Assembly: GCA_020746875.1 (NCBI GenBank)
Contig: JAGTJL010000004.1
Location: 2,666,001 to 2,730,000, forward strand
From: Rhexocercosporidium sp. MPI-PUGE-AT-0058
Lineage: Eukaryota; Ascomycota; Leotiomycetes; Helotiales
DNA: 64,000 nt
Direction of reading: 5' to 3'
Below the pieces are notes generated by a model. It saw nothing but the letters and a program-made list of their open reading frames with translations. It made no database searches and was not told the DNA's origin. A program made the translations under genes and the position numbers. Positions 19,542 through 34,300 of the stretch are shown here, one piece after another (position 1 is the stretch's first letter; each line of letters begins with the position of its first letter).

Positions 19542-22517
19542 CTAGTCGCCTAGTGCTTTTCGGAGATCGGTCCATTTTCTCGTGAGGGTTTCATGAGCAG
19601 CGTTGATCTGGAAAGTGTTAGTGGAACCCATATTCGCGATATTCTGGGTAGAAAGGAAGGAAGCGTACCTCAGCGTATTGCATCTTAGTAGCCACAAGAG
19701 TCTGCTCCATCTCACCCATCTCCTCCTCCAATCTCGAATTCTCCTCGTGAACCTCCTGATTCCTCTTCATCAGCCGATCCATCTCACTCTGTAATCTAGC
19801 TTCGACCTCCTCAGGCTGCTTCTCGATCACCAGTCTTAGTTCCTGAACTTGGACTTTCAAGGACTCGTTTTCGTCCTTAAGCTCTTCATTTTCAACCTTC
19901 GTCTTCACCAGATCGGTTGCAAGTGCTGCGTGTTCCGTATCGTGCTCTTCCACTCGCTCTTCCAAGCGTCGGACTTTCTGCTGGAGGGAGTTATTTGTTG
20001 TTTTAAGCAGTTCGAGCTCGGCTTCGCGTTCCTTCTCCAGACGTGTTTTCTCTTCCCATTCCAATCTGTAGGTCTTGAGAATTTCAGGTGTGATCTTAAC
20101 TGCACAGGCATCCTGAATGAGTTGATCTGCCCGATAGACTTCCTTGTCAATACTAGCACCAGAGCTGCCAAAGAATCCAGATTCGAGAATCGAGCCTGCG
20201 GAAGGTGATTGGTCAATGTAAACATCAAACACCCGATCTTTGAGGAAGTTCGTGAGGGCAACCATATCAGTCATGCCAAGCAGCGCAGCAGCGTTCTTCT
20301 GCATGAGAACGATTCCAAACTTGATAATGGCTTCTAGACCTTCACTAAGAATGAGATCGTAGATTCGGAGGACGAGTTGGAGGGGGAAGCGGTAAGCGAA
20401 AAGTGTGAGGAACCATTGCGTGGCGTAGAGATGTGGTGTGACTTGGCGGCGGTGGAGATGACAGTACAGAGCTGGCTCGAAGTCTTCTAGTAATCGCTCA
20501 AATTGGTATAGGTGCATGTGTAATCCTGGCATGTCCTGTTTGAACAGGTCTCGCAGGTGGTATTGGTTCATCAATCGTACAAGTAAACAAAAAGCTTCTT
20601 CTTCGGGCATCTAGAGATGGTTAAACGATATCTCGCAAATGGCAACAGTACTTACGTTGAAAAGTAAAGGCATAGCAAGGAAATTCATGCCTTGGGCATA
20701 TCCCACGCCCTCATCGAAGAGAGCATACGCCCTACAAACACCAAACAGTCCCTCCTGAAGTCCAGAACTAGCAGCGAACTTGGAAAAACTGGTTCGAGCA
20801 CCAAGGTCTCGCTTGATAGCCTTGTCTAACTTCAGTAAAGCTGCCGCATCTTCCTTGGCTTTCTTCTTCTTGACCGCCAGAGTCACAGCTTGGGCTTTGG
20901 CCAACATGTCGGGATCCTTTGGTGGGGATGGTGATCGCATTCCGTTTGTGATCGTCGTGGCTGGAGTAGAATGGTCCGAGTGGATTGAGGAAGCTGATGA
21001 AACTACGGCATCCTCCCTTTCTCTTCCATTCACACTGGTAGCTCCACTCGATCCGCTCAATCGATCTTTATCCTTTTCTGTCCCTCGATTGACAAGATCT
21101 CGGTACACGCTCTCAAGCTCCTCGTTCTTGCTTTGGGCCAATATTTGCCATACCACTCCGCGAATAGCATTGGGTATACCGGTCGTGATGGCTCGATTTA
21201 GCTCTTCTGGACTCGTTCTCGCAACTGCTGTTGGGCCTTCGTCTACAACTGCCTGCCATAGATCCCAATCAACAGGCTCGGCTGTTGCCGATGGACCTGC
21301 CGACACGCCTGCAGCTGTTCCCGGAGCCAATGCGGGATTGACCGTAGCTGGATTCGGACTCGGGGGAGGATGGGGAGAGGACGGAGAGTGTGCATGAAGA
21401 GAATCCTCTGCTGAAGGGCTGGTAAGACCACCAATGCTGAACGTCGCACTTCGCGAAAGCATACCTGTAAACCCACCACCAGATTTATCGTCATCAGGCA
21501 ACGCAGTAATGCCAGCTTCTTCCCTCATCCGAAGCAGCTTGAATCTGTCCCTCAGACTGTTCCTTGCTGGACGCCCATTAGCTCCAGCCGCTGTCCCCTC
21601 ATCGCCCTCCTCTAATTTGCTCAACATCATCTCCGGGTTACTGCTGATCGTGGCAATCGAGGATGCGGTGTTCCTCCGAGCATCTTTGTCTGGAGATGGC
21701 AGGGGAGGTGCCTCTTTTTGTTGCGAGGTATTCCGTGAAAGCCAAGAAAAGGGACTTGTTAGTTTTCTTGTAGGCGGCGCAGGAGCTGGGAGATTGCTCG
21801 ATGGAGGGGGCGCAGGAGGTGGTGACCATGGTACTGATGGCAGAGCACCAGATAGTCCTTGGAGGGCAGATTTGGCATTCTTCGGTGGTAGAGGAGGAGG
21901 GGATTTCGAGGATTCTGTAACGGCAACTCAATCAGTGATCTGCATGCGGGAAAGACCTCCTTTTGCATACGTACCTTGCGATGTGACCGGTTTTACTAGG
22001 GTCAAGTCTTCGTCCAAACTGACATTGTCTAAATTGACGTTGTCAAGGGATGAATTTGACACACGATGCGAAGTCAATAGAGGGGAATTTGGCTGCTTGG
22101 CATCTTCCCCATCCTTTGGTGTATCCTCCATTGCTTCCATATCTGGGACTGCTGGGACTGCTGGGACGGGTGGGTGATCATTGTCCAGAACAGACTCTGA
22201 ATTGCTCTTCGAGGAAGATGGTCTCTTTGTTAAAGACCGAGTCCTCTCCACAGATGGCCGCTTGGGAATGTCTACTTCAGCGGTATCATTTGCATCTTCG
22301 AAGGTATCCTACGATAGTATAGCATTAGCCTAGCCCTTCCTGCGGTGTAATTCGAAAGCTAAATTTCATTCCTGCTGCCAGATGATGGGAGTAGAGTAGA
22401 TTGATTGCATCTGCGACGTACAGTCTCACGATCTGAGTTGTCGGCATTTGAGTCCCTCCGCGTCTGTTCTTTCACAGAGACAGAGTCGTCTTTCTCCTTG
22501 TTCTCGTGTTCAGACAT
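19542..22517 (-). CDS. TBC-domain Rab GTPase-activating protein, Gyp5-like, 898 aa
   Basis: Probable GAP for Ypt/Rab GTPases in Golgi or exocytic traffic. Five exons: 22517-22422, 22308-21975, 21914-20656, 20610-19669, 19607-19542; the sum is 2,697 bases. The N-terminal third is disordered and acidic, with a proline-rich stretch (SPPPLPPKNAK) that could bind SH3 domains. The TBC domain begins near VDWDLWQAVVDEGPT and contains IPNAIRGVVWQIL. A Ser/Thr-rich insertion follows, then the Arg-finger region IKRDLGARTSF, the Gln-finger GYAQGMNFLA and LLEDFEPALYCHL. The C-terminal 200 residues form a coiled coil, ending in the 22-base-pair-scale last exon of 66 bases that encodes the terminal KALGD. 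The TBC plus C-terminal coiled coil fits the Gyp5/Gyl1 branch; the exact orthologue is inferred. Confidence 0.93.
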
Positions 22518-25389
22518 TCTAGCTGCTGCGAGGTTTGCTGCGTGGACGGGGTACTGCAGAGGTATTTCGAAGGGCCGTTGGGGAGGTCAGGAGGTGGTTG
22601 AGGCCATCAAAGGAGGCAGCTCTTGCAGTGAGCAAAAGGCGTTAAGGGTGGTGAATTTGCAGCAATTGTATGTCGCAGGCGTGACTGGATCCTGCGCTTG
22701 TGAAAGGAGGGTAGAGAGTTGGAAGTGTTGTGGTGACAGGAGTTGGAGGGTTGAAGGTGATCGTGCCTCAATTATTTGGATTGGACTTGGCCTTGGAGTT
22801 GGAGTTTCTGGGCGTCGGAGCTTTGTTATCGTCAACGCCGATAGGGGGCAGGCAAGCTGTTCAGATCAAATCGCTTCGAGATCAACAACTTGGAAAGTCA
22901 AGTACAGGGTATAATACTTAAAAATGATGGAGGAGTTTGAACGTTTGCAAGATGGAGACAGCCTTCATGACGACTGGCATTTATCCCAATTTGCACATTC
23001 ATTAAAGACACATGGCCGGCTCATCTCAAGTCATCACGCAGCGCAGGGTCTCCCTCCCATGATCCCATCTACATCCTCCGCTCCAATCTATTTTCATGTT
23101 CCAGGTCTGACCTCCAGCCACGGCGCAGTGCAGGGATAGGGGGATGCAAACATTCCTGGCCTATCAAGGTGCGTGGAAGAGGCTGGACGGAATCCTGAAA
23201 CAAGCGATCTGATAATCCGTTAATCCGTTTGTCAAAGATGAGTTGGCTTCAAGTGGAATGGCATTGGCTGGGTAGTTTCCACAGGAGGCTGCAAGATGTG
23301 CTCAATTTTACATGGAACAGGAGTTGCATCGTTGGGTTGGTCACTCACTGTCAAGATGGCTATTGCGGATGCGAGGTCTTCTTAGGATACTTGCTTTGTT
23401 GAGGCATGGAATTCTGAGGAAGAAGGGGTAGCTTGGCATTATGAACTTTTCGGCCTTAACACAAGAATCCAGCGGCAGGAACCACGAGCACGGTGACACA
23501 TATACCAAATTGCCATCCTCATAACACAAGGCGAGTAAATCAATGAATAAAACGGGGGGAAGAAGGAGAGAAGATAGCAAGAAGAGAACCTCTTTTTCCT
23601 GTACAGCCTTAGTGCAATGAAAACGTAGCCTCGAATTGTAACGACTTCTCACGCGGCAGTCTAACCAATGATTGGACATGAGCACCTTCATCACATGACA
23701 GATACTGCACAGCCTCGTACACAAGGCTGAACCATGGAGATTCGTATGAGGCTGACAGAACAGGACAGGCCAGATGGAGCTTCAATGCTGATAAGAGCTA
23801 CCCAAGAATGAATGTCATGATATTCCCATATAGCTTAACAGACGATAAGACTTGGTGATAGAGGATCAATTTCAGCCCTTCAACAAAGCAGGAGCTCTCA
23901 AACAAACAGGCAGGGGCTTTGACCTCGAGGCCAGCGAATCACAAATCGGGAAAGTCAGTCTGATGTGCCAAGAGCTCGGAGGAGAGAAGACTGGCTGTGT
24001 GGAATTGTGAGCTTCAGTTCCCCTTGTGATGATGAAATGTGTCTTGGCAATATTTTGTTCGCTTTCACTTGCATCAGCTAAGTAGAAGTTTTGTAAGAAG
24101 CTCTTGTAATATGAGGCAGAGGATAGATCTAGGGATAGTGGCGGATGGCGTTATGGAAGGAAAGGTGAGGGTCTCTAGCCAGGAACAAATACATCAGCAG
24201 AAAATTGGTCGAATTGGCAAGAGGAGGCGAAGCTTTTACCCCTCAAGATGACAATGATCTGACACTGTTGGCATTCAATGTGGGTGTCGTGCCATGTCCA
24301 AGCTGTTGGTGGTGGATTGTCGAATACCTGCATTCCGTAGAAGCGTCGTGGATCTTCAGAAGACTGGGCTATTGTATATTGAGAAACGATATTTCAAAAC
24401 TGCAGACAATCCGCTGCTTACATCCTTTGTTCTTTTGGTAGCTTTCAATTTTAATCAGCTCATGGCAAGGGTAGGCAAGGTAGACTAGCGAGCGGATCTG
24501 CCTGAGAGAAAGCTCTGACAATTGAGATGCGGCTCAAAAAATTGTGTCTACAAATCGTTAAATCCACCAAAGAAAATGTACGAGAAATGCATGTCTCCCC
24601 TATCTATAGCCTAAGAGGCTGTGTGAATTACAACACATTGATAGCATTCTCTTTGCAAGGGGAAAAAAGACGACAAAGGGTGAAAGAAGCATATGTGCTG
24701 GCAAGCCTGACCTGACCTCTGGTACTGACGTCGCTGAGAGCTAGCGGCCGCAACGCGACCTCTTCTCCAAGAACTCCAGAAGCTACCATAGAAGTACCGT
24801 AGTATGCCTACGCCTTACCTTCCACTGCCTACCAAAATCCCTCCTCCATCCTTTCCTATCCTCCACACAACCTCCCCCCACTACATCACCACCCAGCATC
24901 CAAACTAAGGATCACGAATTTCTCAGATCGAGAGTGCTGGTCCCTCATACCAGCCACTACTCCATTCGCCTCCATCGAGAGAGAGTTTCCGAAGGGCGCC
25001 TGCACCGTTCCCTTCGTCACGCTCTTTTCGATAATTCTAATCCGCGACCCAACATCGCCTTCACCTTCCTCCCATACGCGCACAACGCCGGTGGCTGTGC
25101 TAAACGACATAACTTCGGGACTGCTACCCTCGGAAGCTCATCTTGTGAGCAGTAGGTAATTATCGTCTTCGTGATAGCTAATCTGCAGATCTCACACGGC
25201 TACCTCTGGAGCTCCCATCGCAACCTGCCCTCGTACAAACGAACATCAAACTCTCGACTACACCTGGGGCCATCCACTGTGGATGCTCCTTTGCCCATCT
25301 GCCAAGCTGTCGACAGCTAGGATAGGCACGGAGGCAGTGGAGGGGGTCGAAAGCTATCTCTCAGCGGTCTTTCCGCTCCCGCCATCACC
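22518..25389. other. Long divergent intergenic region between TBC and HECT ligase genes
   Basis: About 2.9 kb with no supportable gene. Several open frames of 60-170 codons exist but lack domains, splice partners or biased composition. The last 600 bases are C/T-rich and likely form the ligase promoter and leader. Confidence 0.5.
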
Positions 25390-28300
25390 ATGGTTCGAGT
25401 AACGAAGACCATGCAGGCGAAGCATGCCGAATCTTTGGTGAGCTCTAGATCATCATTTCCATCTGGCTATCACGTTACTGACCAAGCCCCAGTCACCATT
25501 CGTCAAGGAGTTCCGCAATGCTGCGTGTACTGCTCCCCTACCCCTCCTACCACAACTACTCGCAACATTTCCATCAAGATGGCCATTTCCTCGGGGTGAC
25601 CTCTATCACTGGATCCCCCTCCTGAATCGGTTCGATGATATTCTTGACAAGTTCTGTGCTGCGTACAAGTTGGAGGATCCTCAGACCTGCGACTTTACCT
25701 GCGAGATTCTCAAGGCTGGCATTGGAGAATCAGAAGTGGCTTCTCCAACCGGACATGATCTCGAAGCACTCGGATTCTCCGCCCAGGGAGATAGAGAGTT
25801 GGTGGAGTCAATTTTAAACTTTTCGAAATTGCTCCTGCAGAACTGTGGAAATAGAAGCGTTTACGCAAGCAGTTCACACCTCAACAAATTGTTGAACAGC
25901 ACATCTCTGTCTCTTCTCGAAATTACACTGGAGCTGGGTTCAGAATTGGCACAACGATACCAGGCGGCTCTGAAGCGCATGAACATTCCGGTTCGCAATG
26001 TTAGCAACGCCCTTCTAGCCAACCACTACAATATCAACTTGGATCGGGTCTTACAGCTGGCCTTACCATTCTCGAAGAGCGTCACAAGCCCGGCAGAGTC
26101 TGTACAACCCGCAACTCCTGCTACCCCGACTGTTAAGGGTAAGGAGAAGGCAGCTTTCAGTACCTCGACAGCACAAAAGAGCGGCGCAACTACAGTGTAT
26201 GCCAGTGATTTAGTTTCGATTATCAAGGGTGGACCTGCCATTAGTAGCAGCCCAAAGAGCATTCGGAACGGTGCAACTACTTCGTCCAACTTCGAGACTG
26301 ACTGGGAGGAATGGGGAGATGTCAAGCTCATATTCTATCCAAAGACGAATGTCGAGCCAGATACCAACGGAACTACCAACACCTCAGCTCTGGCACCTTA
26401 CACACCTTCCCCAGGAATGCCCTCAACTCCAACACCTTCACGAAGATCCAATCTCGGCCCAGGCTCAACACGCGCTGATAGACAAACTGCCACCGACGAG
26501 TCACCAACCACATTATCTCGAGCCTCTACGTTTCCTACCATTAATACCGAAGATACCCCGCGTCCTAATTTCAAGATTATTCAGATCTCCTCTTCCAAAA
26601 TTAAGTCTACTGGTCTGCATGCACTCCTGGCTGAGCATATGTCGGATCTACCGGTTGATCAAAAATATGAGCTTTTGACAAAGCTCCGTGTTGCAGATGC
26701 CTTGACAACCTCTGAAGAGACCAGGCGCCGGATTTTGTCTGTCAGATTGTTGGCCATCACAAATCTGGCATACATTCATGCCGAACCCACTTTTCTGGAG
26801 ACTGTTCTGAAGCAAGATAGTGAAGAGCCTCGCCGATTACAGCTCATCTACCAGCTTGCAGAACTGATTCATCCACCGGCTGACGGCGATGTTGCTGTGC
26901 CTCGGTCAATCCAGACTTTGGCATTCGCAGTGCTGGATGCAATGGCAAATTTACAGAGCAAATTTCCGGATGTCTGTGCCGCTCTCAACACCAATGTCAA
27001 CCATGGGATTCTACTCTACGTTGTCCGCAAAGCTGTTGCGGAAATGAGCAACGATGATCAAGAACTACAGCTCACGGAAGATGATGTTTGGCGTGATGCT
27101 TTGTTCTCACTCCTCGCCAATCTGTCGGTCAATCCTCGCACTGGAGGCGATCTTGTTACCGCTGGGCTCATTCCTATCCTGGTTGAAGTTCTTGCTCTTC
27201 GGACTAGCATAGCTGAGCGCTACCAGCCTCTTGTCCTCAGCTTCCTCGACACCATTATGTACAGCGCCCGAGAAGCCTTCACTGCCCTTGTTGGTGCTGA
27301 TGGACTGGACGCTGTCTCTAGCTTGATTGTTTACGAGGTGAGCGCTGCTTCAAACAATGTGGCAGCCGGCAACGGAATGCCACCTCAATACCGATCATCA
27401 CTGGTCGATTACGACATTCCCTTCCCCCAGCAGCAGACTCTGAAGTGGCTTTTCAAGTTCATTCATCATATGATGTCCACTGCTGGCGGCTATGGCGGAA
27501 ACTTCGACCGCCTTTTGAGAAATTTGATCGACTCTTCGCAGCTTCTTGGCAGTCTGCGTCAGATCATTGGAAATGCGCGTCTCTATGGCTCAACTGTATG
27601 GACCAATGCAGTCAGCATCCTCAACGACTTCATCAATAACGAACCGACCAGTTTTGCCGTCATCGCCGAAGCGGGCCTCAGCAGAGGTCTCCTCGAAGCT
27701 GTCACTGGCACAACCATCACTATACCTGTTGAGTCAAAGACTTCACAGCTTGAGGCACCCCCCCAGGGCGAAGATACTGCAGAACCTACTGCGACCCACA
27801 GCTCCACCTCTCCACCATTAGATGAGGATGAGGATGAGGATGAGGATGAAATTAATGAAGATGCATACAAAATCACGCCAATTTCGTCAGCCATGCTGCA
27901 GACTCCCCGTGAGGGACAATTGGCTCGAGGTATTCTACCAAACTCAGAAACCATCAATATTGTACCACAGGCTTTCAGTGCCATATGTCTGAACAATGCT
28001 GGGATGAAGATGTTCCAGGCGTCCAAGGCCCTCGAGATTTTCTTCGAGATATTCGAGAGTCCTGAACACGTCAAATGCATGGAGTTGAATAAGGATCTAC
28101 CTAGTAGCCTTGGTAGCAGTTTCGATGAGCTGGTCCGCCACCACCCTCCTTTGAAGGACGCGATCATGACATCGATCGTCAACATGGTTGCTCGAGTCGA
28201 TTACATGTGCAAAAACAAGGCTGAAAATAACAAGATCGGTGCCAAGTTATGGACAACTGATCTGTCAGGAAAGCCTGTAGTTGCCAATGACCAAATCAGT

Positions 28301-31300
28301 CTTTCCCTTGTTGATCGCTCAGTCAAGGGTAAAGGAAAGGCTATTGACGACAGCGGTGATGTGGAAATGCAGGATGCGGACTCCAGCTCCCCTACAATCC
28401 CGCAAGTTAAATCCACCCCAGCTGACATCAACTCGTCCGAATCGATGACTCCCTACATCACTGCTGTTGCGACATTTCTTTCTTCCATGTTCGGCAACAC
28501 TGCTGCTCGAGCCGAGTTCTGTCACAAGGGTGGTCTCGAATATATCCTCAACCTTGCTCACTCGCCATGTCTTGCGTACGACTTTGGGGACTCTTCGGCA
28601 TGCCGCACATTCCACCATGTGATTGCCCAGCTTGCCGACGCGAAGCCGCATCTTGTAATGCCATCGTTGTTGAAGAGAGCTGAGAACGCTGCTAATGACT
28701 TGCAACCATTTATCGAACATGATGGACAGGGTTTCTTCTTTGCTCCCTTCGTCAATGCAGAGGCTAGGCAATCGGTTGACATTGAAACTCTTTCGAAGGG
28801 TACGAAATTCGCAAAGGCTTTGGTCAATCTGCATTCGTTGATTCCCACCATCAATATGTGCTTCCAGGCCTCGGCCTTCAACCACAGAAGCAGTACCAAC
28901 GTTTTCGCTCAAGTCAATGTTGCTGATTATTACACACGCTTGGTCAAGATGCTTGGTCCCCTGTTGGGTGCTTCTCTCCGAGAGGACCTACGATTGCGGA
29001 AAGCTGTTCCGGAGTCGTGGCAGAACTCAAGCCGCGTCAAGGACTCTGGATTTGGTGAGCCAGGTGCTGAGACTCCTGTTGTATCTGAATCAGTCGTTGA
29101 GCAAGTCCCCGAGTCGACACTTCCAGCAGCTAGTGCTACGAATGGAGATTTACCAGAACTCCCTGAAAGCAAGCCGACTTCTACATCGGAAAAGTCATCG
29201 AAGACAGCTTCAAAGGCCGAGCAGGCAAGTCCATCCTTCAAGAATTATCAGACTCTCAGATACCTTCTTGGAAAGATGTCCCGAGTTATCACTCCGTTTT
29301 TCCAGACCCTTGGCAAGGCATTGGTCACCAAACGAACCCCCGACAGTTTCCAGAAGCAGGGCCATTTAGCCATTGCAGACGCCTTGGTGGAGTCGGTTCT
29401 GAGCCAGCTCGCCCCGTCGGAGGATGAGTACTCACCCGAGAATTTCTCGTACTGGATCGGTATCTTGCACTGTCTGAAGGACATGTTGATTGAGAGTAAG
29501 CACCTTTATCTTGATTGATTATCTTGTGTATTCAACCAACCTGTACTGACACATGCCTAGATTCGCGCCATAATGAACGCCAAGTTCAGACTATCACCAT
29601 TATCGTGCAAGCCTTCAAGGAACACGGTGGTTTAGACACTCTCAACCGCATGTTGACGGTCTTTACTACAGAGATTCGAAAGGTCACCCTTCCCCTCCCC
29701 GAGTTCCATGAAAAGAAGCCCGAGGAGTTTGTACTGTATGAGCTTGCAACTGCAGGAGCCACAAGCATCCTCTCTCTTTACAGCCAGATGGTTAATGGGA
29801 AAAACTTGACCGAGGCGACCCAAACCATGGCGTTGATGACCAGAGCTGAGCGTGACAAACGATTGGACATGCCCGATGTATTCTCGCCGCCTCAGTTACT
29901 CGTCGAATTACGAATGGCTGTTCTCCCTGTTGTTCGCACCTTGTGGGGATCTGACCTCATTGATAAGGGCCTAAGTCAGATATCCGAAAAGCTCATTGAG
30001 GTTATTCGAACCATTGCGGCAGCCGATAACGAGGCAGGTGCGCACAAGAAAGGCGACGCCCCGCCAGTTCCAAGCAAACAAGTCCACAAGACCTTCAAGC
30101 CGAATCCTGAGTCCCAATCTGCACTGGTGGCATCTGCCTCTGGTGGCATCAATGCTGGGGATAGCTCTCTCGCAGACGAGGCTCTTTACCGCTGCAACAA
30201 CAACCTCTCAAGTGCCATGGAGTACTACCGATTGTTTGTTACGGATCCGTCACAGCGGCACCCAGTTCCAGTTGGAGATATCGCGTCCCGTACTCCTGAG
30301 GTAAAACCAGCTTCGCGCCCTCGAACTAGCACCTCGACTGGTACCGCAACTCCTGAAGATCACCCCATGGCAGGAAGCGTGATGGACATTGTCGGTGGTC
30401 TTAATGACATCGTGCCACCCTTTAGTGCCACACCATCTAGTGATGCGGGTAGTCTTGATCAGGCGTTGGCTCAAGTTGTCAACAACTATGCCAGTAGAGG
30501 AGTTGATGGTCAAGACCCGTCCTCCGACTCGACCCCAACAGGCTCAAGTGCTCCGATGTTAGCTCCAAAGGTCGAGGCAACCAACAAACGCGTTACAGTG
30601 GATGACCTAAACTACGAACGAGCTCTCATTCGAGACAACCTGATTGACAAGTGTCTCGATGTAATCAACGCCCATGGAGACGTGACATTCGAAGTTTCGG
30701 ACTTGATCACTACAGTCGTGAACAAGTCAGATGATCCGCCAGCACAGCGAAAGGTTGTCAGCGAGACTTTAGTCATTGCTCTGATGTCGTTTGCCGGCGA
30801 AGAGGATCTACGGGCAACAGGCAAGAAGGTTGCTGCCTATGCCCATCTTCTTGCTCTCATGCTCAGAGACAAGCTGTTCTACGCTGCTGCTGTTGATGAG
30901 TTGAAGGAGAATCTGAGCACATTGCTCACATTCATCAAGCTGTCTCCTAATCATTCCACAGAGGAGCGCTCACCGTGGGTTGCCCAAATTCTTCTCATCG
31001 TTGAGATGCTTTTGAGTGAGGATGCTCGGCCACAGAAGACCAGATGGGCATTGCCGAAGGACGAGAATGATACACCAGAGCCACCCGTACTAGAAACGGT
31101 GGAGCCATCCGTTGGACCAGAAGAGCGTGCCCAACTCCTGGAAGCTATTCTTGACATTCTGATCCGCATTGGCAAGGAGGAGAGTCTTGCGCTTGCCGTG
31201 CTTCGAATTCTCGTCATCTTGACACGAACACGATCCATTGCACAGATCATTGGGGAGAAGAAGAACATCCAGAGACTCTTTGTCATGGCCAAGCAACTCG

Positions 31301-34300
31301 CTGGTTCCAGCTCACCCCTAATCCAAGGCCCATTGATGATTATTCTTCGTCACATCATTGAAGATGACGAAACCATCAAGCAAGTAATGCGAGCAGAAAT
31401 CAGGGCATTCTTGGACACCAGTCGTCAATCACGCAGCATTGACGAAAAGGCTTATCTTCGTGGCCTGTCGCATACAGCTTTACGAAACCCCGAACTGTTT
31501 GTCGAGGTTACCAATGAGATGGTCAAGTTCAACCGCTGGACTTATCAAGCTCATGATGCCCGCCCTCATTCTTTGGTATTGAAGGACCGAACGCCAGAGC
31601 CTGCTGCCAAAGATGACAGTGTACAGCCTACTGTTCAGGCTACCGAAGACTTAACTATTCAAGACGTGAAGGCATCAACAGAAGCTGTCGACACGGAAAT
31701 GCCAGATGTCTCCAAGCCAACAACGCATGAGCAAAAGTTGCCTGTGGTTGAGAATCCCGACGGCGTCATCCACTTTTTGCTATGTGAGCTCCTCAACTAC
31801 AGAGACGTCGAAGATAAGGACCCAGCAGCCACAATTACCACGGCCGAAAGCAGCTCGTCTGGCAACGTTGATATCCTCAACCGAGTTCCATCATCCGACT
31901 CGGAATCTACCATGACCAAGGACAAATCCAAGTCAGCTTCAAAGCAGGATTTCAAAGCCGAAGAACATCCAATATACATCTACAGATGTTTCATTCTCCA
32001 GTGTCTTACAGAGTTACTGTCATCCTACAACCGGACCAAGATCGAGTTCATCAATTTTAAGCGCAGCGCACCACCTCAGTCCATGACCCCGTCCAAACCT
32101 CGATCGAGTGTGGTCAATTATCTTCTCTTTGACCTCATCCCCCTTGGTACACTGGATCACGCGGAGAATACGAGTTTGCGCAAGAAGCTTGTCACTTCGA
32201 ACTGGGCAGACTCTGTGCTTACGGCACTTCTGTGCAAAACTGGTGAACAATCCCTCGAAAAGGGTCGTGAGCCATACGACAGCGAAAATGAGCCCGACCT
32301 ACTGTTCGTTCGTCGATTTGTCTTAGAAAATATTCTGAAGGCCTATACTCAGGCAACCACATCCACCGAACCTCTGGATGTCAAGTATGCCCGGATGCTG
32401 GCCCTTGCAGACCTCATGAATCATATAATGAACGGAAAGGAGAATGTCGGCCCTACAGATACTTCAATCGCCAACACATCTCAGAAGCAACTTCGCCGCA
32501 TCATGTTTGAGAAGGGCTACGTCGCAGCTCTAACTGCTTCCATTGCGGATGTTGATCTCAACTTCCCTGGTGCCAAGCGCGCTGTAAAGTACATTCTGCG
32601 ACCCCTCAAGACGCTGACCACCACGGCAGTCAACCTCAGCGATCTATCTTTGATCTCTGCCACAGCTGGCCAAGGCGACGAAGATGAGATTGAGTCCGCA
32701 ACCTCGATGTCCGAACCCGAAGACGATCGTGAAGAAACTCCTGACTTGTTCCGTAACTCGACTCTTGGTATGCTTGAATACGGCAGAGAAGAGGACTCTT
32801 CGTCAGAGTCCGATGATGAAGACGAGGAAATGTACGAGGGCGAGTACGAAGATGAAATGGACTATGATGAGGATGGCCCTGGAGATGATGAAGACAATAT
32901 CAGCGATGAGGACGAGGAACTCGAAGGTATGGAAGGCATGGGTCCTATCGAAGGTGTGGATGGAGATCATGGCCTCGATGTCGAAGTCATCATGGCAGAC
33001 GATGGTGAAGATGATGAGGATGACTCAAGTAGCGGCGATGACGAGGAAGACTCGGAAGACGATGATGGCCGGGTTGAAATCATCGATGAGGCCGGAAACA
33101 TCCAAGAACTCGCGGAAGAGGATATGGGCGAGTGGGAGAGTGATGACGAGGATGATGATGATGACGATGATGATGATGATGATGATGATGGGGAGGAAGA
33201 AGACTACGAGGGCCAAGCTGCTGATGCCGAAGAACAACAAATGCATGACATGGAGATGGGTGGTCCAATTCGCCACCTCGTCCGTGCTCTTGGTGGGGAT
33301 GTTGAGGCTGCCGATATAATCGAACGCATGGAGGCTGAAGCCATGGAGCACGATGACGATGATGAGGATGAGGAGCGCATTCCCGGAGAGTATGTGGAGG
33401 ACGATGATGATGAAGGTATGTTTCGTTCGCTATAAAGACCAGCCTTTGAGCTAATCCATTGCAGGAGACGAGGAGGATGAAGATGAGATGGACGAGGAGA
33501 TATTGTTCGATCATTATCCACGTAGGTTTGCTGCACTCCATTGGGGCGCTTTACACACTCATCATTTCGTAGTCGACGGTCCTGGAGGAAACTACGGTTG
33601 GCAAGACGAGGTTGAGCCGCCAATGGTTGGTCATCGCCGTCCTCGAGGCGGCTTCTCCCCATTCCCACCGGGATTTGCTGGCGGTCCTCGTGATCCGCTG
33701 GGCGGTACGTTAGTCCGATCACTTCAGTCTATGCAGGAATCGCTTGCCCGCATGTTGGAAGCTCAAGCCAACCTGGATGCCCTCATCAATCGCAGAAACA
33801 GAACTAATCCAAATGCAGTTCCAGACTATCGATCACAATACAGATCGCATCGACCAGGGGTACCCATCCCTCGTGGCGCAGGAGATGATGGGATCAACCC
33901 CTTACTTCAGCGAACCCATCCTGGTGGACCAAGCCGAGATGGCTCAAGTCGTGTGCCTTCTATGGGCAGTTGGATCCAAGCTATGGGTGGCCCGGCTGGT
34001 GAAATTCTAGATATTGGTGGCCGACACTTCGGTGAGAGCCCTGCAGCAGCTGCTCTGTTGGATGAAGTCATTAGATCCTTACCGCCTATGCCAGGTCACA
34101 TTGCACGTCACGGACATGCCCTCCAGTTCCATATCACCGCAGCCCCAGGTCAACCATTCCCACCTGATCTTCAAGCAATGTTCAGCATGCGCCCGTCGCG
34201 ATTAGAGAGACACCGCGAGCCAACTGAGCCTGGAAATGCCGCACTTTTCACTCCCCAGTCCACGAGTGCTAGATGGCTCGACGAATCTAGGATTATCTTT

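Noticed and set aside
23341..23724. 127-codon minus-strand frame in the TBC/HECT intergenic region
   Set aside because: Cys/Leu-rich without a domain, signal or splice partner; likely chance.
24886..25110. 74-codon minus-strand frame with protein-like composition upstream of the HECT ligase
   Set aside because: No recognisable motif, the other strand is open too, and it lies in the presumed promoter. Could be revisited with transcripts.
33025..33541. His-rich minus-strand frames opposite the HECT ligase
   Set aside because: Direct antisense shadow of the Asp/Glu codon repeats.
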